Shown: positions 51,701 through 61,292, counted from the first letter of the stretch. The stretch: DNA of 64,000 bases from Microbacterium sp. LWH7-1.2 (GCF_038397755.1 NZ_CP151637.1:1364001-1428000), one strand, 5' to 3'. Notes: generated by a model from the letters alone, not told the origin. Numbers and translations are program-made.

Positions 51701-53332
51701 GTGCACGGCAGCGGGATCGAGACGGATCCGCACCACGCGGGGAGAGGTCGGCGGCGCTCAGCGATCGACCGGCTGGCCGACCGGGTCGCGCGAACCACCG
51801 TGTTCGGCCATCGCATCGATGATGTCTGGGCCGGGCTGCGGCAGCGTCGTGCGGCAGCCCACTGGACGAGCCTCTTCGGGGTGGTGTCCGCCGCGGCGCT
51901 CGTCGTGGTGACGGTGACGGGCGTGCTGCTCATGTTCTTCTACACGCCCTCGGGCGCGTCCACCACGTACGTCGGCTCCTATGCGCCGCTCCACGGCACC
52001 GAGGTCTCCCACGCGTTCGCATCGACGATGCACGTGACGTTCGACGTGCCCGGCGGGCAGGTGCTCCGGCAGTCGCACCACTGGGCGGGGCTCCTGCTTC
52101 CCGCGTCCATCGTCCTGCAGCTGGTCACGACCTTCTTCACCGGCGGATTCCGCCGGCCGCGCCGCGGCATGTGGGTGCTGCTGCTGCTCGCGTTCATCGC
52201 CGCGCTCGCGACGGGGTGGAGCGGCTACGCCCTCCCCGACGACATGCTCTCGGGAACCGGCCTGCGCATCGTCGAGGGCATCATGCTCGGGATCCCGGTC
52301 GTCGGCACCATGCTAAAGACGGTGCTCTTCGGCGGGTCGTTCCCGGGACGCATCATCGAGAACCTCTATCCGCTCCATACCGTGGTCCTCCCCGGGGCGC
52401 TGCTGCTGTTCCTCGCCCTGCGGGCCGTCGCGGCGTGGCGGCACGGCGCTCCGCGGTTCCCGGGCGCTCACGGTGCGGCGCGCGACGGAGTGCCGCTCAT
52501 CCCCACCGCAGCCGCCCGCGCAGGAGGACTGTTCCTCGTCGTGACCGCTCTGCTCGTGCTCATCGCGGCCACCGTGACCGTGAGCCCGATCTGGCTCTAC
52601 GGTCCCGCGGATCCGGGCAATGCCGGCGCCGGCAGCCAGCCAGACTGGTACACCGGCTTCCTCGACGGCGCGCTGCGACTGGTGCCGCCCGGGTGGGAGA
52701 TCGTGTGGCTCGGTCGCACCTGGACCCTCGCGATCCTGGCGCCGCTGGCCGTCGTCGGCGCCTTCTTCGCGGCCGTCGCGACCTACCCGTTCCTCGAGGC
52801 GTGGGTGAGCGATGACCGCCGCGAGCACGACGTCCTCGATCGGCCGCGGGTCGCGCCCACGCGCACCGGGATCGGCGTGGCCGGCCTCGTGTTCGCCGGC
52901 GTGCTGTGGGCCGCAGGCGGCGCCGATGTCATCGCGCCCGCCTTCAGCGTGAGCATCGAGCACGTGATCCTGTCGCTGCAGTCCGCCCTCCTCATCGGAC
53001 CGTTCATCGCGTTCTCGGTCACGCGTCGCGTCTGTCTGGGCCTGCAGCGCAAGGACCGCGAACTTCTGGACCACGGCTACGAGACGGGTCGCATCGTGCG
53101 CCTGCCCGGCGGTGAGTACGTCGAACTGCACCACCCGCTCGACGACGCGGAGCGGGCGCGCATCGCGCTGCCCCCCACGCCGCCGCCGCCCGACATCGGC
53201 CCGGACCGGCGCGGCACGCGGACCGTCGCCCGGCGTGTGCGCGCACGCCTGTGGGCGATCTACGCGCAAGACCGCGTCGACGCCGCAGAGACCCGAGCGG
53301 ACTCCGCCCAGCTTCCCGTCAGTCGGCGATGA
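51701..53332 (+). CDS. orphan QcrB-like cytochrome b, heme bH ligands replaced
   Basis: The 543-residue protein is homologous to QcrB of the actinobacterial bc1 complex. Conserved blocks are HHW at 126-128, FFTGGFRRPR at 145-154, PDWY (314-317, the Qo-site motif), DGALRLVPPGWEI, and the C-terminal RLPGGEYVELHHPL. Helix B keeps H126 but has Q140 where the second heme ligand should be. Helix D keeps H226 but has R241 at the matching place. Both predicted heme bH ligands are therefore lost while the heme bL pair is kept. No qcrA, qcrC or oxidase genes are adjacent, so it is a stand-alone paralogue. The GTG start follows AGGAGGAGG. It overlaps the convergent acetyltransferase by 14 nt. Confidence 0.85.
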   Translation: MHGSGIETDPHHAGRGRRRSAIDRLADRVARTTVFGHRIDDVWAGLRQRRAAAHWTSLFGVVSAAALVVVTVTGVLLMFFYTPSGASTTYVGSYAPLHGTEVSHAFASTMHVTFDVPGGQVLRQSHHWAGLLLPASIVLQLVTTFFTGGFRRPRRGMWVLLLLAFIAALATGWSGYALPDDMLSGTGLRIVEGIMLGIPVVGTMLKTVLFGGSFPGRIIENLYPLHTVVLPGALLLFLALRAVAAWRHGAPRFPGAHGAARDGVPLIPTAAARAGGLFLVVTALLVLIAATVTVSPIWLYGPADPGNAGAGSQPDWYTGFLDGALRLVPPGWEIVWLGRTWTLAILAPLAVVGAFFAAVATYPFLEAWVSDDRREHDVLDRPRVAPTRTGIGVAGLVFAGVLWAAGGADVIAPAFSVSIEHVILSLQSALLIGPFIAFSVTRRVCLGLQRKDRELLDHGYETGRIVRLPGGEYVELHHPLDDAERARIALPPTPPPPDIGPDRRGTRTVARRVRARLWAIYAQDRVDAAETRADSAQLPVSRR

Positions 53333-53741
53333 GGCGCTTGCCGGTGTTCCACGTCTCGAAGGGCTCGTAGCCGAGCGCTTCGTAGAACCCCTGCGCGATC
53401 CCGTTCTCGGGTCGCACCATCAACTGCACCTTCGGGCAGCCCATCTCGGTGAGAAGCTCCTCCGCTTCGGCGACCAGCTTGCGTGCGATCCCCTCGCCAC
53501 GCCGCTCGGGGGCGCTCGCGAGATAGTAGAGCCAGCCGCGGTGGCCGTCGTAGCCCGCCATGACCGTGCCGACGATCGTCCGGTCGTCGACGGCGACGAG
53601 GAACAGCTCCGGCTGCACGGAGAGCTTGCGGCGGATGTCCTGGTACGGGTTGTTCCACGGCCGCGTGAGCCCCGTCTGCTGCCATAGCGAGACGACCGCC
53701 TCAGTGTCGGGGAGATCGAAGGCCCGGATCGCGATGCTCAT
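53319..53741 (-). CDS. GNAT acetyltransferase, YpeA-like
   Basis: The 140-residue protein matches the YpeA branch of the GNAT superfamily. It has LTRPWNNPYQDIRRKL, GTVMAGYDGHRGWLYYL and the acetyl-CoA loop RRGEGIARKL, followed by CPKVQLMVRPEN and GYEPFETWNTGKRL. These enzymes acetylate small molecules or proteins, and the substrate is unknown. Its 3' end overlaps the cytochrome b gene on the other strand. It starts 10 nt after miaA ends in map order and could be co-transcribed with miaA. Confidence 0.9.
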   Translation of the reverse strand: MSIAIRAFDLPDTEAVVSLWQQTGLTRPWNNPYQDIRRKLSVQPELFLVAVDDRTIVGTVMAGYDGHRGWLYYLASAPERRGEGIARKLVAEAEELLTEMGCPKVQLMVRPENGIAQGFYEALGYEPFETWNTGKRLIAD

Positions 53742-53750
53742 GACTACGAG

Positions 53751-54677
53751 TCATGCCAGGGCCGCGGCATCCGGTCCCGGATCCACCCAGCGAAGATCGT
53801 CATAGCGCTTGAACCACGACACCTGGCGCCGCGCGTAGCGGCGCGTCAGCGCCTGCGTCTCGGCGATGGCCTCGGCCTCGCTCATCTCGCCCGTGAGCTG
53901 CGCGAGCGCCTGCGCGTAGCCGATGGCGCGGCGCGCGGTCACGCCACGCTCGAGGCCGCGCGCGCGCAGCGCACGCACCTCGTCGAGAAGCCCGTCCCGC
54001 CACATCGCCTCCACGCGGGCGTCGAGGCGGACCACGAGCTCATCGCGCGGCACCGCGACCCCGACGATGCGCGTGTCGTCGTGCCAGAGAACGGGCTCGT
54101 CGGGCAGTGTCGCGCCGTGTGTGCGTTCACCGAGCTCGAGCACCTCGAGGGCACGCACGATGCGACGGCCGTTGCGCGGGTCGACGTTGGCGGCCGTCGC
54201 GGAATCCAGCGCGCGCAGGCGGGCGTAGAGGGCTCCGGGGCCGTGTGCGTCGAGCTCCGCCTCGAGCCGGGCACGGAGCTCCTCGTCCCGCGGCGGGAAG
54301 CGGAAGTCGAAGAGCACACTCGACACGTACAGCCCCGAGCCGCCGACCAGCACCGCGTCGGCGCCTCGGGCGTGGACCTCACGGATCGCAGTACGCGCAG
54401 CATCCTGATACCAGGCGACCGCAGCGTCGTCGGTGACATCGAGCACGTCGAAGAGGTGATGACGGATGCCGCGTCTGGAGGCCTCGGGAAGCTTCGCGGT
54501 GCCGATATCCATGCCGCGGTAGAGCTGCATGGCGTCGGCATTCACGATCTCCGCCGGGCGGCCGCGCTCCGCGAGGGCTTCGGCGAGCTCGAGCGAGAGA
54601 GTGGTCTTGCCCGTCCCCGTAGCGCCGACGACGGCCCACAGGCTCGGGGCCGTCGGAGCGCCCTCGGTGGTGCTCAC
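53751..54677 (-). CDS. miaA: tRNA dimethylallyltransferase
   Basis: MiaA adds a dimethylallyl group to A37 of tRNAs reading UNN codons. It has a P-loop [20 protein letters not shown] (about 15-34), the [15 protein letters not shown] motif, and [14 protein letters not shown]. The length of 308 is usual. It lies 7 nt downstream of miaB, which thiomethylates the same base, so the two-step modification is encoded in one operon. Confidence 0.96.
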   Translation of the reverse strand: MSTTEGAPTAPSLWAVVGATGTGKTTLSLELAEALAERGRPAEIVNADAMQLYRGMDIGTAKLPEASRRGIRHHLFDVLDVTDDAAVAWYQDAARTAIREVHARGADAVLVGGSGLYVSSVLFDFRFPPRDEELRARLEAELDAHGPGALYARLRALDSATAANVDPRNGRRIVRALEVLELGERTHGATLPDEPVLWHDDTRIVGVAVPRDELVVRLDARVEAMWRDGLLDEVRALRARGLERGVTARRAIGYAQALAQLTGEMSEAEAIAETQALTRRYARRQVSWFKRYDDLRWVDPGPDAAALA

Positions 54678-54684
54678 GGACGGA

Positions 54685-56235
54685 TCAGACGCCGATGCGC
54701 AGCGTCGGCAGACCCAGCGAGACCGCGCGCGGCGCGCCGGACTCCCCCGCAGGCGCCGGGATGCCGCACGACTCGGCCTGCGAGCGATCCCAGGCGTCGC
54801 CGGAGCGCGTACGACGGATGCGCAGCGGCGCGCCGTCGGTGGAGTCGGCGAGCAGGTGGAACGGAGCGGCGTGCGTCACGACGACGGAGACGACGTCCCC
54901 GGGGCGCGGGATGTCGGACCCTGCCGGCACCTCGAAGTGCACGAGCCGGTTGTCTTCGGCGCGGCCGGTGAGACGGTGGGTCTCGGCGTCCTTCTTGCCC
55001 TCGCCCGTGGAGACGAGCACCTGCAGCTCGCGGCCGAGCTGCTTCTGGTTCTCCTCCAGCGAGATGCGCTCCTGCAGCGCGACGAGACGTTCGTAGCGCT
55101 CCTGCACGATCTCCTTGGGCACCTGGTCGGGCATGGTCGCCGCCGGGGTGCCCTCGCGGATCGAGTACTGGAACGTGAAGGCGCTCGCGAACCGCGCCTG
55201 CTCGACGACCCGCATGGTGTCTTCGAAGTCCTCGTCCGTCTCGCCGGGGAAGCCGACGATGATGTCGGTCGAGATCGCCGCGTCGGGCATCTTCTCGCGG
55301 ACGCGATCGAGGATGCCGAGGAACTTCTCGCTGCGGTACGACCGGCGCATCGCCTTGAGGATGCGGTCGCTTCCCGACTGCAGCGGCATGTGGAGCTGCG
55401 GCATGACGGCCGGGGTCTCGGCCATCGCGTCGATGACGTCGTCGGTGAACGCGGCCGGGTGCGGGCTCGTGAAGCGGATGCGCTCGAGGCCCTCGATCTC
55501 GCCGGCGGCGCGCAGCAGCTTGCCGAACGCCTGACGGTCGCCGAACTCGACGCCGTACGAGTTGACGTTCTGGCCGAGGAGCGTGACCTCCATGGCGCCG
55601 TCGTCGACGAGGAGCCGGATCTCGTTCAGGATGTCGCCGGGACGGCGGTCCTTCTCCTTGCCACGCAGGCTCGGCACGATGCAGAACGTGCAGGTGTTGT
55701 TGCAGCCGACCGAGATCGACACCCAACCGCTGTAGATGCTGTCGCGCTTGGTTGGCAGCGTCGAGGGGAAGATCTCGAGAGCCTCGAGGATCTCGAGCTC
55801 GGCGTCGCCGTTGTGACGCGCACGTTCGAGGAGGCCGGGCAGCGACCCCATGTTGTGGGTGCCGAAGACGACGTCCACCCACGGCGCCTTCTGCTGGACG
55901 ACGTCCTTGTCCATCTGGGCGAGGCAGCCGCCGACGGCGATCTGCATGCCCTCGTGCTTGTCCTTGCGGGACTTGAGGTGGCCGAGCGTGCCGTAGAGCT
56001 TGCCGGCCGCGTTGTCGCGCACGGCGCAGGTGTTGATGACGACGACGTCTGCCTCCTCGCCCGCCTCGGCGCGGACGTAGCCGGCGCTCTCGAGCGAACC
56101 GGAGAGCCGCTCCGAGTCGTGCACGTTCATCTGGCAGCCGAACGTGCGCACCTCGTACGTGCGCGCACGCCCGTCGACATCGTGCGCCGCCGCGGAAGGC
56201 GCGATGAGAGTCGGGGTGGCGGAAGGGGAAGACAT
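54685..56235 (-). CDS. miaB: tRNA-2-methylthio-N6-dimethylallyladenosine synthase
   Basis: MiaB is a radical-SAM methylthiotransferase that acts on i6A37. It has an N-terminal UPF0004 domain with three cysteines ([23 protein letters not shown]) for one Fe-S cluster, the radical-SAM CxxxCxxC motif in [13 protein letters not shown], and a C-terminal TRAM domain. The 516 residues include an N-terminal extension of about 25 and an extended C-tail. TAGAAT lies 9 nt before the ATG. Confidence 0.96.
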   Translation of the reverse strand: MSSPSATPTLIAPSAAAHDVDGRARTYEVRTFGCQMNVHDSERLSGSLESAGYVRAEAGEEADVVVINTCAVRDNAAGKLYGTLGHLKSRKDKHEGMQIAVGGCLAQMDKDVVQQKAPWVDVVFGTHNMGSLPGLLERARHNGDAELEILEALEIFPSTLPTKRDSIYSGWVSISVGCNNTCTFCIVPSLRGKEKDRRPGDILNEIRLLVDDGAMEVTLLGQNVNSYGVEFGDRQAFGKLLRAAGEIEGLERIRFTSPHPAAFTDDVIDAMAETPAVMPQLHMPLQSGSDRILKAMRRSYRSEKFLGILDRVREKMPDAAISTDIIVGFPGETDEDFEDTMRVVEQARFASAFTFQYSIREGTPAATMPDQVPKEIVQERYERLVALQERISLEENQKQLGRELQVLVSTGEGKKDAETHRLTGRAEDNRLVHFEVPAGSDIPRPGDVVSVVVTHAAPFHLLADSTDGAPLRIRRTRSGDAWDRSQAESCGIPAPAGESGAPRAVSLGLPTLRIGV

Positions 56236-56302
56236 GATCCCGCCATTCTACGAGCCGCCCGGGTGCACGGAGGCTGGTGACGGATGCCGCGTCCGCGGCC
56301 CA

Positions 56303-57295
56303 TCAGGAGGCGGTCGGGGTGGCCTCGAGTCGAACCAGGGCGAGGTCGAGGTTGGAGCGTGCGCCGTTCTCGTAGCCGACGGCCCACTCGCCCTCGTAGC
56401 CGCGCATCGTGGGCTCGATCGTGAGCACGAGCGAGAAGTACAGGCGCGACAGCTGCAGGCGCGTGAAACCGGTGGGAGAGGCGAGCTCGCGGGCGAGCAC
56501 ACCGCCGGCGGCCGTGTTGCCCGACAGCAGGTCGACGTTCGGCTCGCCGGTGCCGAACTGGTCGGCACCCACGAGCTCGTGCAGCGGGTCGCCCCACAGC
56601 GTGCGCTCGGTGTCGATGATCCCGACGATGTCGAGGGTCTCGGGGTCGATGAAGACGTTGCCCTCCCAGAGGTCGGTGTGCACGACGGCGGCGCGGGTGA
56701 CGGGGTCGAGTGCGCCGCAGTGCGCCGCGACCGCCGCGCGCACACGCTCAGCGGGCAGAGCGACCTGCCACCGCTCCGCATCGGCGAGGACCGCCTCGAT
56801 CATGAGGACGAAGGCGTCGCGCCAGGTGCCGGCGCTGAGCCCGGCGTCGGCGGCCGGGTACCCGAATGACGGAGCCTCGACCCGATGCAGGCCCGCCATG
56901 ACGGCGCCGAGGTTGTGGCGCACGACCGCGGTCTGCGCTTCATCGAGCTCGTGGCCGAACCAGGGCACTCCGGGGAGGTGCTCAGCGACGACCAGATCGG
57001 CGTCGAGCAGCTCCCGGGTGAAGTCGGTGTGGAGCACGCGTGGCACGGGCACCCCGCTGTCTTCGAGCATGCGATAAGTCAGCGCCTCGGTGCCGAGGAG
57101 GCCGCGCTCGTAGGTGAGGAACCGCGACGTGTCGGCGCCCACGATCTTCGCGACCGCGCTGCGCCCGTCGTCGAAGTGGAGCCGATACGCCGTCGCGAAC
57201 ATCCCACCCGACAGCGGTTCGGCGGACGACAGGCGCCCGACGGGTGCGACGAGGTCGGTCAGCTGCGCCTCATCGACGAGGAACTTCGTGAGCAT
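56303..57295 (-). CDS. phosphotransferase (APH/choline kinase-like) family protein
   Basis: The 330-residue protein has the kinase-like fold with a GGMFATAYRL nucleotide loop and Brenner-type motif HTDLWEGNVF, then GIIDTERTLWGD, where Asp binds metal. It resembles aminoglycoside phosphotransferase and fructosamine kinase families. The physiological substrate is unknown. TAGGGT at 57302-57307 lies 6 nt before the ATG, so it is probably leaderless and independently transcribed from recX, which ends 53 nt upstream. Confidence 0.85.
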   Translation of the reverse strand: MLTKFLVDEAQLTDLVAPVGRLSSAEPLSGGMFATAYRLHFDDGRSAVAKIVGADTSRFLTYERGLLGTEALTYRMLEDSGVPVPRVLHTDFTRELLDADLVVAEHLPGVPWFGHELDEAQTAVVRHNLGAVMAGLHRVEAPSFGYPAADAGLSAGTWRDAFVLMIEAVLADAERWQVALPAERVRAAVAAHCGALDPVTRAAVVHTDLWEGNVFIDPETLDIVGIIDTERTLWGDPLHELVGADQFGTGEPNVDLLSGNTAAGGVLARELASPTGFTRLQLSRLYFSLVLTIEPTMRGYEGEWAVGYENGARSNLDLALVRLEATPTAS

Positions 57296-57348
57296 CCGCT
57301 CACCCTAGCGGCGCGGCACACCCTCGACATGCGCTCGCGTCCTCAGCG

Positions 57349-58212
57349 TCAGTCGAACCTCACGCGTCCTGAGGGACGCATCGATTCGTCCAGCGCCTGC
57401 CGCGCGGCGTTGAGGGCCGCCGACCCGCCGTAGCCGCGGCGCGCGAGCTGACCGGCGAGCCGGCGAAGGGCGACGTCCCGCTCGAGCCCGCGCATGGAGC
57501 CCGCCTTGGATCGCGCGAACTCGAGAGCGCGGTCGGCGTCGTCGTCGGGCAGCTCCGCGAGCACCGCATCGGCGATGTCGCGCGGCACACCCCGCTTCGC
57601 GAGGCTTTGCGAGATCGCCTGGCGCCCCTGACCCTTGCGGTCGACGCCGGCGTGCACGAGCTGCTCGGCGAGCCGGGCGTCATCGAGGTAGCCGCGCGCG
57701 AGGAAGGCGTCGAGGATCGCCTCGACACCCTCGCTGCCGAGTTCGAACTGGCCGAGATACGTCTTCGCCTCCGAGACGGAGAGCTGACGCGCGCGCAGCT
57801 TCTTCAGCAGGCCGAGCTCGGCCGCATCAGCCGAGCCGGCGGAGTCGGCGGCGTCGGCGGCGTCCCGTCCGCTCCTCCGGCGCCCGCCGGAGCGGGTTCT
57901 GCCGGCCCGCTCGGTCTCGAGGTCGATGGGACGGGCATCCCGCTCAGGCTCGCGGTGTCCGCCCGGAGCGTCGTCCCATTCAGTCCGCCGTTCAGCTGCA
58001 GCAGGCGCCGACGGCGCCGAGGCAGGTGCGGTCCAGGAGTCGGAGGTCGTCCGCTTCTCGGGAATGCGGTCTTCGAGCTGCTGGCGCACGTCGGCCGCCG
58101 TCTTCGGGTACGCCCTCGCGCTGCGGTCGCCGAAGAGCGAGGTCACGGGGGCGAGCCCGGCGTCGTTCTCGAAGCCGGACTCCTCTCCCCCGCTGTCGAC
58201 GAAACGGACCAT
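57349..58212 (-). CDS. recX: regulatory protein RecX, with long N-terminal extension
   Basis: RecX binds RecA and limits its filament. The RecX domain is at about 135-285 (KTYLGQFELGSEGVEAILDA, YLDDARLAEQ, GVPRDIADAVL). Preceding it is a region of about 130 residues that is low in complexity, rich in Arg, Glu, Ala and Ser, and unusually long for the family. The ATG overlaps the recA stop as TGATG, so recA and recX are translationally coupled. It is therefore under the same SOS promoter. Confidence 0.93.
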   Translation of the reverse strand: MVRFVDSGGEESGFENDAGLAPVTSLFGDRSARAYPKTAADVRQQLEDRIPEKRTTSDSWTAPASAPSAPAAAERRTEWDDAPGGHREPERDARPIDLETERAGRTRSGGRRRSGRDAADAADSAGSADAAELGLLKKLRARQLSVSEAKTYLGQFELGSEGVEAILDAFLARGYLDDARLAEQLVHAGVDRKGQGRQAISQSLAKRGVPRDIADAVLAELPDDDADRALEFARSKAGSMRGLERDVALRRLAGQLARRGYGGSAALNAARQALDESMRPSGRVRFD

Positions 58213-59261
58213 CAGGCCGGGCGGCGCGCCGCCAGCTCGTCCGCGACCTCGCCCGTGGCCTTGGGCACGCCGATGCCGAGCTTCGTCTTGATCTTCGTCT
58301 CGATCTCGGCCGCGACGTCCGCGTTCTTGAGGAGGAAGTTGCGGGCGTTCTCCTTGCCCTGCCCGAGCTGCTCGCCCTCGTAGGTGTACCAGGCGCCGGA
58401 CTTCTTGACGATGCCGTGCTCGACGCCGAAGTCGATCAGGCTGCCCTCGCGAGAGATGCCGACTCCGTACAGGATGTCGAACTCGGCCTGCTTGAACGGC
58501 GGCGCCATCTTGTTCTTGACGACCTTGACACGCGTGCGGTTGCCTACTGCCTCCGCGCCGTCCTTCAGGGTCTCGATACGGCGGATGTCAAGACGCACCG
58601 ATGCGTAGAACTTGAGCGCCTTACCGCCGGCGGTGGTCTCAGGCGAGCCGAAGAACACGCCGATCTTCTCGCGCAGCTGGTTGATGAAGATCATCGTGGT
58701 GTTGGTCTGGTTGAGGCCACCGGTGAGCTTGCGCAGCGCCTGCGACATGAGGCGCGCCTGCAGACCCACGTGCGAGTCGCCCATCTCGCCTTCGATCTCG
58801 GCCTTGGGCACGAGGGCGGCGACGGAGTCGATCACGATGAGGTCGATCGCGCCGGAGCGCACGAGCATGTCGGCGATCTCGAGCGCCTGCTCACCCGTGT
58901 CGGGCTGGGAGACGAGCAGCGCGTCGATGTCGACGCCGAGCTTCTGCGCGTAGTCGGGGTCGAGCGCGTGCTCCGCGTCGATGAACGCCGCGATGCCCCC
59001 GGCGCGCTGCGCGTTGGCGATCGCGTGCAGGGTCAGCGTCGTCTTACCCGACGACTCCGGTCCGTAGATCTCGATGATGCGGCCGCGCGGGAGACCGCCG
59101 ATGCCGAGCGCGACATCGAGGGCGATCGAGCCGGTGGGCACGACCTCGACGGGAGCGCGCTCGTCGCTGCCGAGCCGCATCACCGAGCCCTTCCCGAACT
59201 GCCGGTCGATCTGTGCGAGGGCCGATTCCAGGGCCTTCTCGCGGTCAACGGGTGATGGCAT
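58212..59261 (-). CDS. recA: recombinase RecA
   Basis: RecA forms the nucleoprotein filament for recombination and for LexA self-cleavage. The 349-residue protein has Walker [11 protein letters not shown] (about 66-75), Walker [11 protein letters not shown], and the DNA-binding loops L1 ([10 protein letters not shown]) and L2 ([10 protein letters not shown] followed by GSPETT). The start has AGAGGAG 7 nt upstream. A LexA-type box lies about 200 nt upstream over a TAGGCT promoter. recX follows and overlaps. DUF3046 and clgR lie immediately before it. Confidence 0.98.
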   Translation of the reverse strand: MPSPVDREKALESALAQIDRQFGKGSVMRLGSDERAPVEVVPTGSIALDVALGIGGLPRGRIIEIYGPESSGKTTLTLHAIANAQRAGGIAAFIDAEHALDPDYAQKLGVDIDALLVSQPDTGEQALEIADMLVRSGAIDLIVIDSVAALVPKAEIEGEMGDSHVGLQARLMSQALRKLTGGLNQTNTTMIFINQLREKIGVFFGSPETTAGGKALKFYASVRLDIRRIETLKDGAEAVGNRTRVKVVKNKMAPPFKQAEFDILYGVGISREGSLIDFGVEHGIVKKSGAWYTYEGEQLGQGKENARNFLLKNADVAAEIETKIKTKLGIGVPKATGEVADELAARRPA

Positions 59262-59445
59262 GACGTGCTCCTCTATGCTCGCGTTCCGTCGCCTGTAGGC
59301 TGTCGCGCTCCACCCCGGTGGGACGGATGCTGCGACAAGGCGTGAGGTGTCGTTCGACGCTGTTCACGTTAGGGAGGGGCTCCGACATCGGCCTTCGCTC
59401 CATCCCCGTACGTTGAAAACACGCTCTCGACACCTGCTGTGCAGG

Positions 59446-59475
59446 AGCCTACGCGGATCTCGAACACTTCTTCGA
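59446..59475 (-). promoter_or_regulatory. recA promoter with LexA-type SOS box
   Basis: The box TCGAACACTTCTTCGA lies at 59460-59475, and a TAGGCT -10 at 59446-59451 on the minus strand, giving a leader of about 180 nt before recA. The box covers the -35 region. The remaining gap 59262-59445 shows no gene, only the leader. Confidence 0.78.
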
Positions 59476-59517
59476 TGACACGCCGGGGCCACAGCCACGC
59501 AAACGCGTGCCGGCCCG

Positions 59518-59742
59518 TCAGCGGCGGCGCGGCTCGAGTCGTCCGACGCCGTAGCGCCGCTCGGCGGGAACGTCCAGCTCCTCGCACAGCGCGAGCCACA
59601 CCTCGCGCGGGTCGACGCCGGCTTCGATCGCCTCGGCAGCCGTGCGGCCGCCCACCTTCGACAGGTACAGATCGGATACGACGGCGTTCGCGCGCAGACC
59701 GAACTCGTCGCTCACCGCACGGTTGAACTCACTGCGACGCAT
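59518..59742 (-). CDS. DUF3046 domain-containing protein
   Basis: The 74-residue protein MRRSEFNRAVSDEFGLRANA with YLSKVGGRTAAEAIEAGVDP and REVWLALCEELDVP is the DUF3046 family, found almost only in actinobacteria and typically just upstream of recA. It starts 18 nt after clgR ends. No function is known. Its place between clgR and recA suggests a link to DNA stress, but this is only by association. Confidence 0.9.
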   Translation of the reverse strand: MRRSEFNRAVSDEFGLRANAVVSDLYLSKVGGRTAAEAIEAGVDPREVWLALCEELDVPAERRYGVGRLEPRRR

Positions 59743-59760
59743 ACGGAGAAAGCGGCGCGA

Positions 59761-60069
59761 TCAGCGCAGCGACAGCTCGGCGTCGACCGACGCCACGAGG
59801 TCGTCGGGGACCACGTCGGGGAAGGTCTGCAGGCCCTCGAGGACCGAGATGCGGTCGCCGACCTCGCGCATGATGATCGAGATCGGAACATCGAGCGCCT
59901 CGGCCACCGACGCGAGGATCTCGCTCGAGGCCTCCTTCTGGCCGCGCTCCACCTCGCTCAGATAGCCCAGCGCGACACTTGCGCGGCTGGCCACCTGGCG
60001 GAGGGTGCGCCCCTTCTGCTGGCGGAAATCACGAAGCACTTCGCCGATCTCTTGACGTACCAGGATCAT
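59761..60069 (-). CDS. clgR: ClgR-like XRE family transcriptional regulator
   Basis: The 102-residue protein has an N-terminal XRE helix-turn-helix (GEVLRDFRQQKGRTLRQVAS and ALGYLSEVERGQKE, about 8-45). A ClgR-type C-terminal tail follows (VPISIIMREVGDRISVLEGL). In corynebacteria ClgR activates clpP and clpC genes and recX. The ATG follows a GGAGG ribosome-binding site. The conserved order ftsK, pgsA, cinA, clgR, DUF3046, recA, recX supports the call. Proteolytic turnover of ClgR is known in relatives, but nothing in the sequence shows it here. Confidence 0.88.
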   Translation of the reverse strand: MILVRQEIGEVLRDFRQQKGRTLRQVASRASVALGYLSEVERGQKEASSEILASVAEALDVPISIIMREVGDRISVLEGLQTFPDVVPDDLVASVDAELSLR

Positions 60070-60237
60070 CAGGGCCCCTCCTCACTTCTGATTCCACCGT
60101 CGTCCGGGTGGCCAACAGTACAGCACCGGATGATGCCAATCTAATCCCGTGGACTGGGCAATGGGTGGGAATCTCCGAATGTAACCGAGACGAAACACCA
60201 TCTGTTCCCGGACTCGGTGTCACGCCCGACGCCTGCC

Positions 60238-60723
60238 TCACAGCAGCGTGCGCGTCAGCTCCAGCACTTTCTGCACCGTCGTGCTGCGGATGTCGTCGCG
60301 CGAGCCCGTCAGGGCCAGTTGCGAGACCACCGTCGTCTCGGGTGTCGCCACGGCGATGTAGACCGTGCCGACGGGCTGGCCGTCCTGGGGATCGGGTCCG
60401 GCGACGCCGGTGGTCGCCAGGCCGACATCCGCGCGAAGCACGCGGCGCACACCGTGGGCCATCTGCTCGGCGACCGTGGGATCGACTGCTCCGCGCGCGG
60501 CGAGCAGGTCCGCCTCCACACCGAGCGCCGTCGCCTTGAGATCGGTGGCGTATGCGACGACCCCGCCCCGCACGGATACAGACGCGCCGGGAATGTCGAC
60601 GAGTGCGGCCGTCACGCGACCGCCGGTCAGCGACTCCGCGACCGCGATCGACCAGCCGCGGACGTGAAGCGCCCGCAGCACCGCGGCCGCGGCATCCGCT
60701 GCGTTCGACGCCCCGTCCTTCAC
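60238..60723 (-). CDS. cinA: CinA C-terminal domain protein (nicotinamide-nucleotide amidohydrolase type)
   Basis: The 161-residue protein is only the C-terminal CinA domain: VAESLTGGRVTAALVDIPGAS, GGVVAYATDLKATALGV, and LATTGVAGPDPQDGQPVGT. The N-terminal COG1058 domain of full CinA is absent, as in many actinobacteria. The domain deamidates NMN in a salvage of NAD. The start GTG overlaps the pgsA stop as GTGA, giving coupling. The name cinA follows family usage and does not imply competence. Confidence 0.9.
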   Translation of the reverse strand: MKDGASNAADAAAAVLRALHVRGWSIAVAESLTGGRVTAALVDIPGASVSVRGGVVAYATDLKATALGVEADLLAARGAVDPTVAEQMAHGVRRVLRADVGLATTGVAGPDPQDGQPVGTVYIAVATPETTVVSQLALTGSRDDIRSTTVQKVLELTRTLL

Positions 60724-61292
60724 GCGTCGCGCCGCTTCGCGCGGGCCGCGCGCATCTCGGTCACGATGTAGTCGATGCCGCTCGCGATCGTGAGGATCAC
60801 CGCGATGGTCATGAGCACGCCGTTGACCCAGAAGATCCAGTCGCCGACGACGGTCCACAACGGCAGGAGGGCGAACGAGAGCGCGAGACCCTGGGCGAGC
60901 GTCTTGAGCTTGCCCATCCAGGCGGCGGCCAACACGTGGTCGCTCACCACCAGGAACCGGTAGACGGTGATGCCGATCTCGCGGATGAGGACGATGATCG
61001 TGATCCACCACGGCAACTCGCCCAGGATCGACAGCCCGATGAAGGCGAAGCCGGTGAGCACCTTGTCGGCGATCGGGTCGAGGAGCTTGCCCAGGTCGGT
61101 GACGATCTCGTGCTTGCGGGCGAGATAGCCGTCGATCCCGTCGGTCGCGATCGCCACGATGAACAGCACGGCCGCCCACCATCGGAGGGCGCCGTCCGCT
61201 CCACCGTCGGCCAGGAGCATCCACAGGAAGACCGGTGCGCACAGGATGCGCACGATCGTGATCGCGTTGGGCAGCTGCCGGGGGATCGCCAT
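60720..61292 (-). CDS. pgsA: CDP-diacylglycerol-glycerol-3-phosphate 3-phosphatidyltransferase
   Basis: PgsA makes phosphatidylglycerol phosphate at the membrane. The CDP-alcohol phosphotransferase signature is present (DGIDGYLARKHEIVTDLGKL then DPIAD), with the catalytic Asp residues in order. There are five to six helices in 190 residues. TAGGCT lies 6 nt before the ATG, so the pgsA-cinA transcript may be leaderless and independent of ftsK. Confidence 0.95.
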   Translation of the reverse strand: MAIPRQLPNAITIVRILCAPVFLWMLLADGGADGALRWWAAVLFIVAIATDGIDGYLARKHEIVTDLGKLLDPIADKVLTGFAFIGLSILGELPWWITIIVLIREIGITVYRFLVVSDHVLAAAWMGKLKTLAQGLALSFALLPLWTVVGDWIFWVNGVLMTIAVILTIASGIDYIVTEMRAARAKRRDA

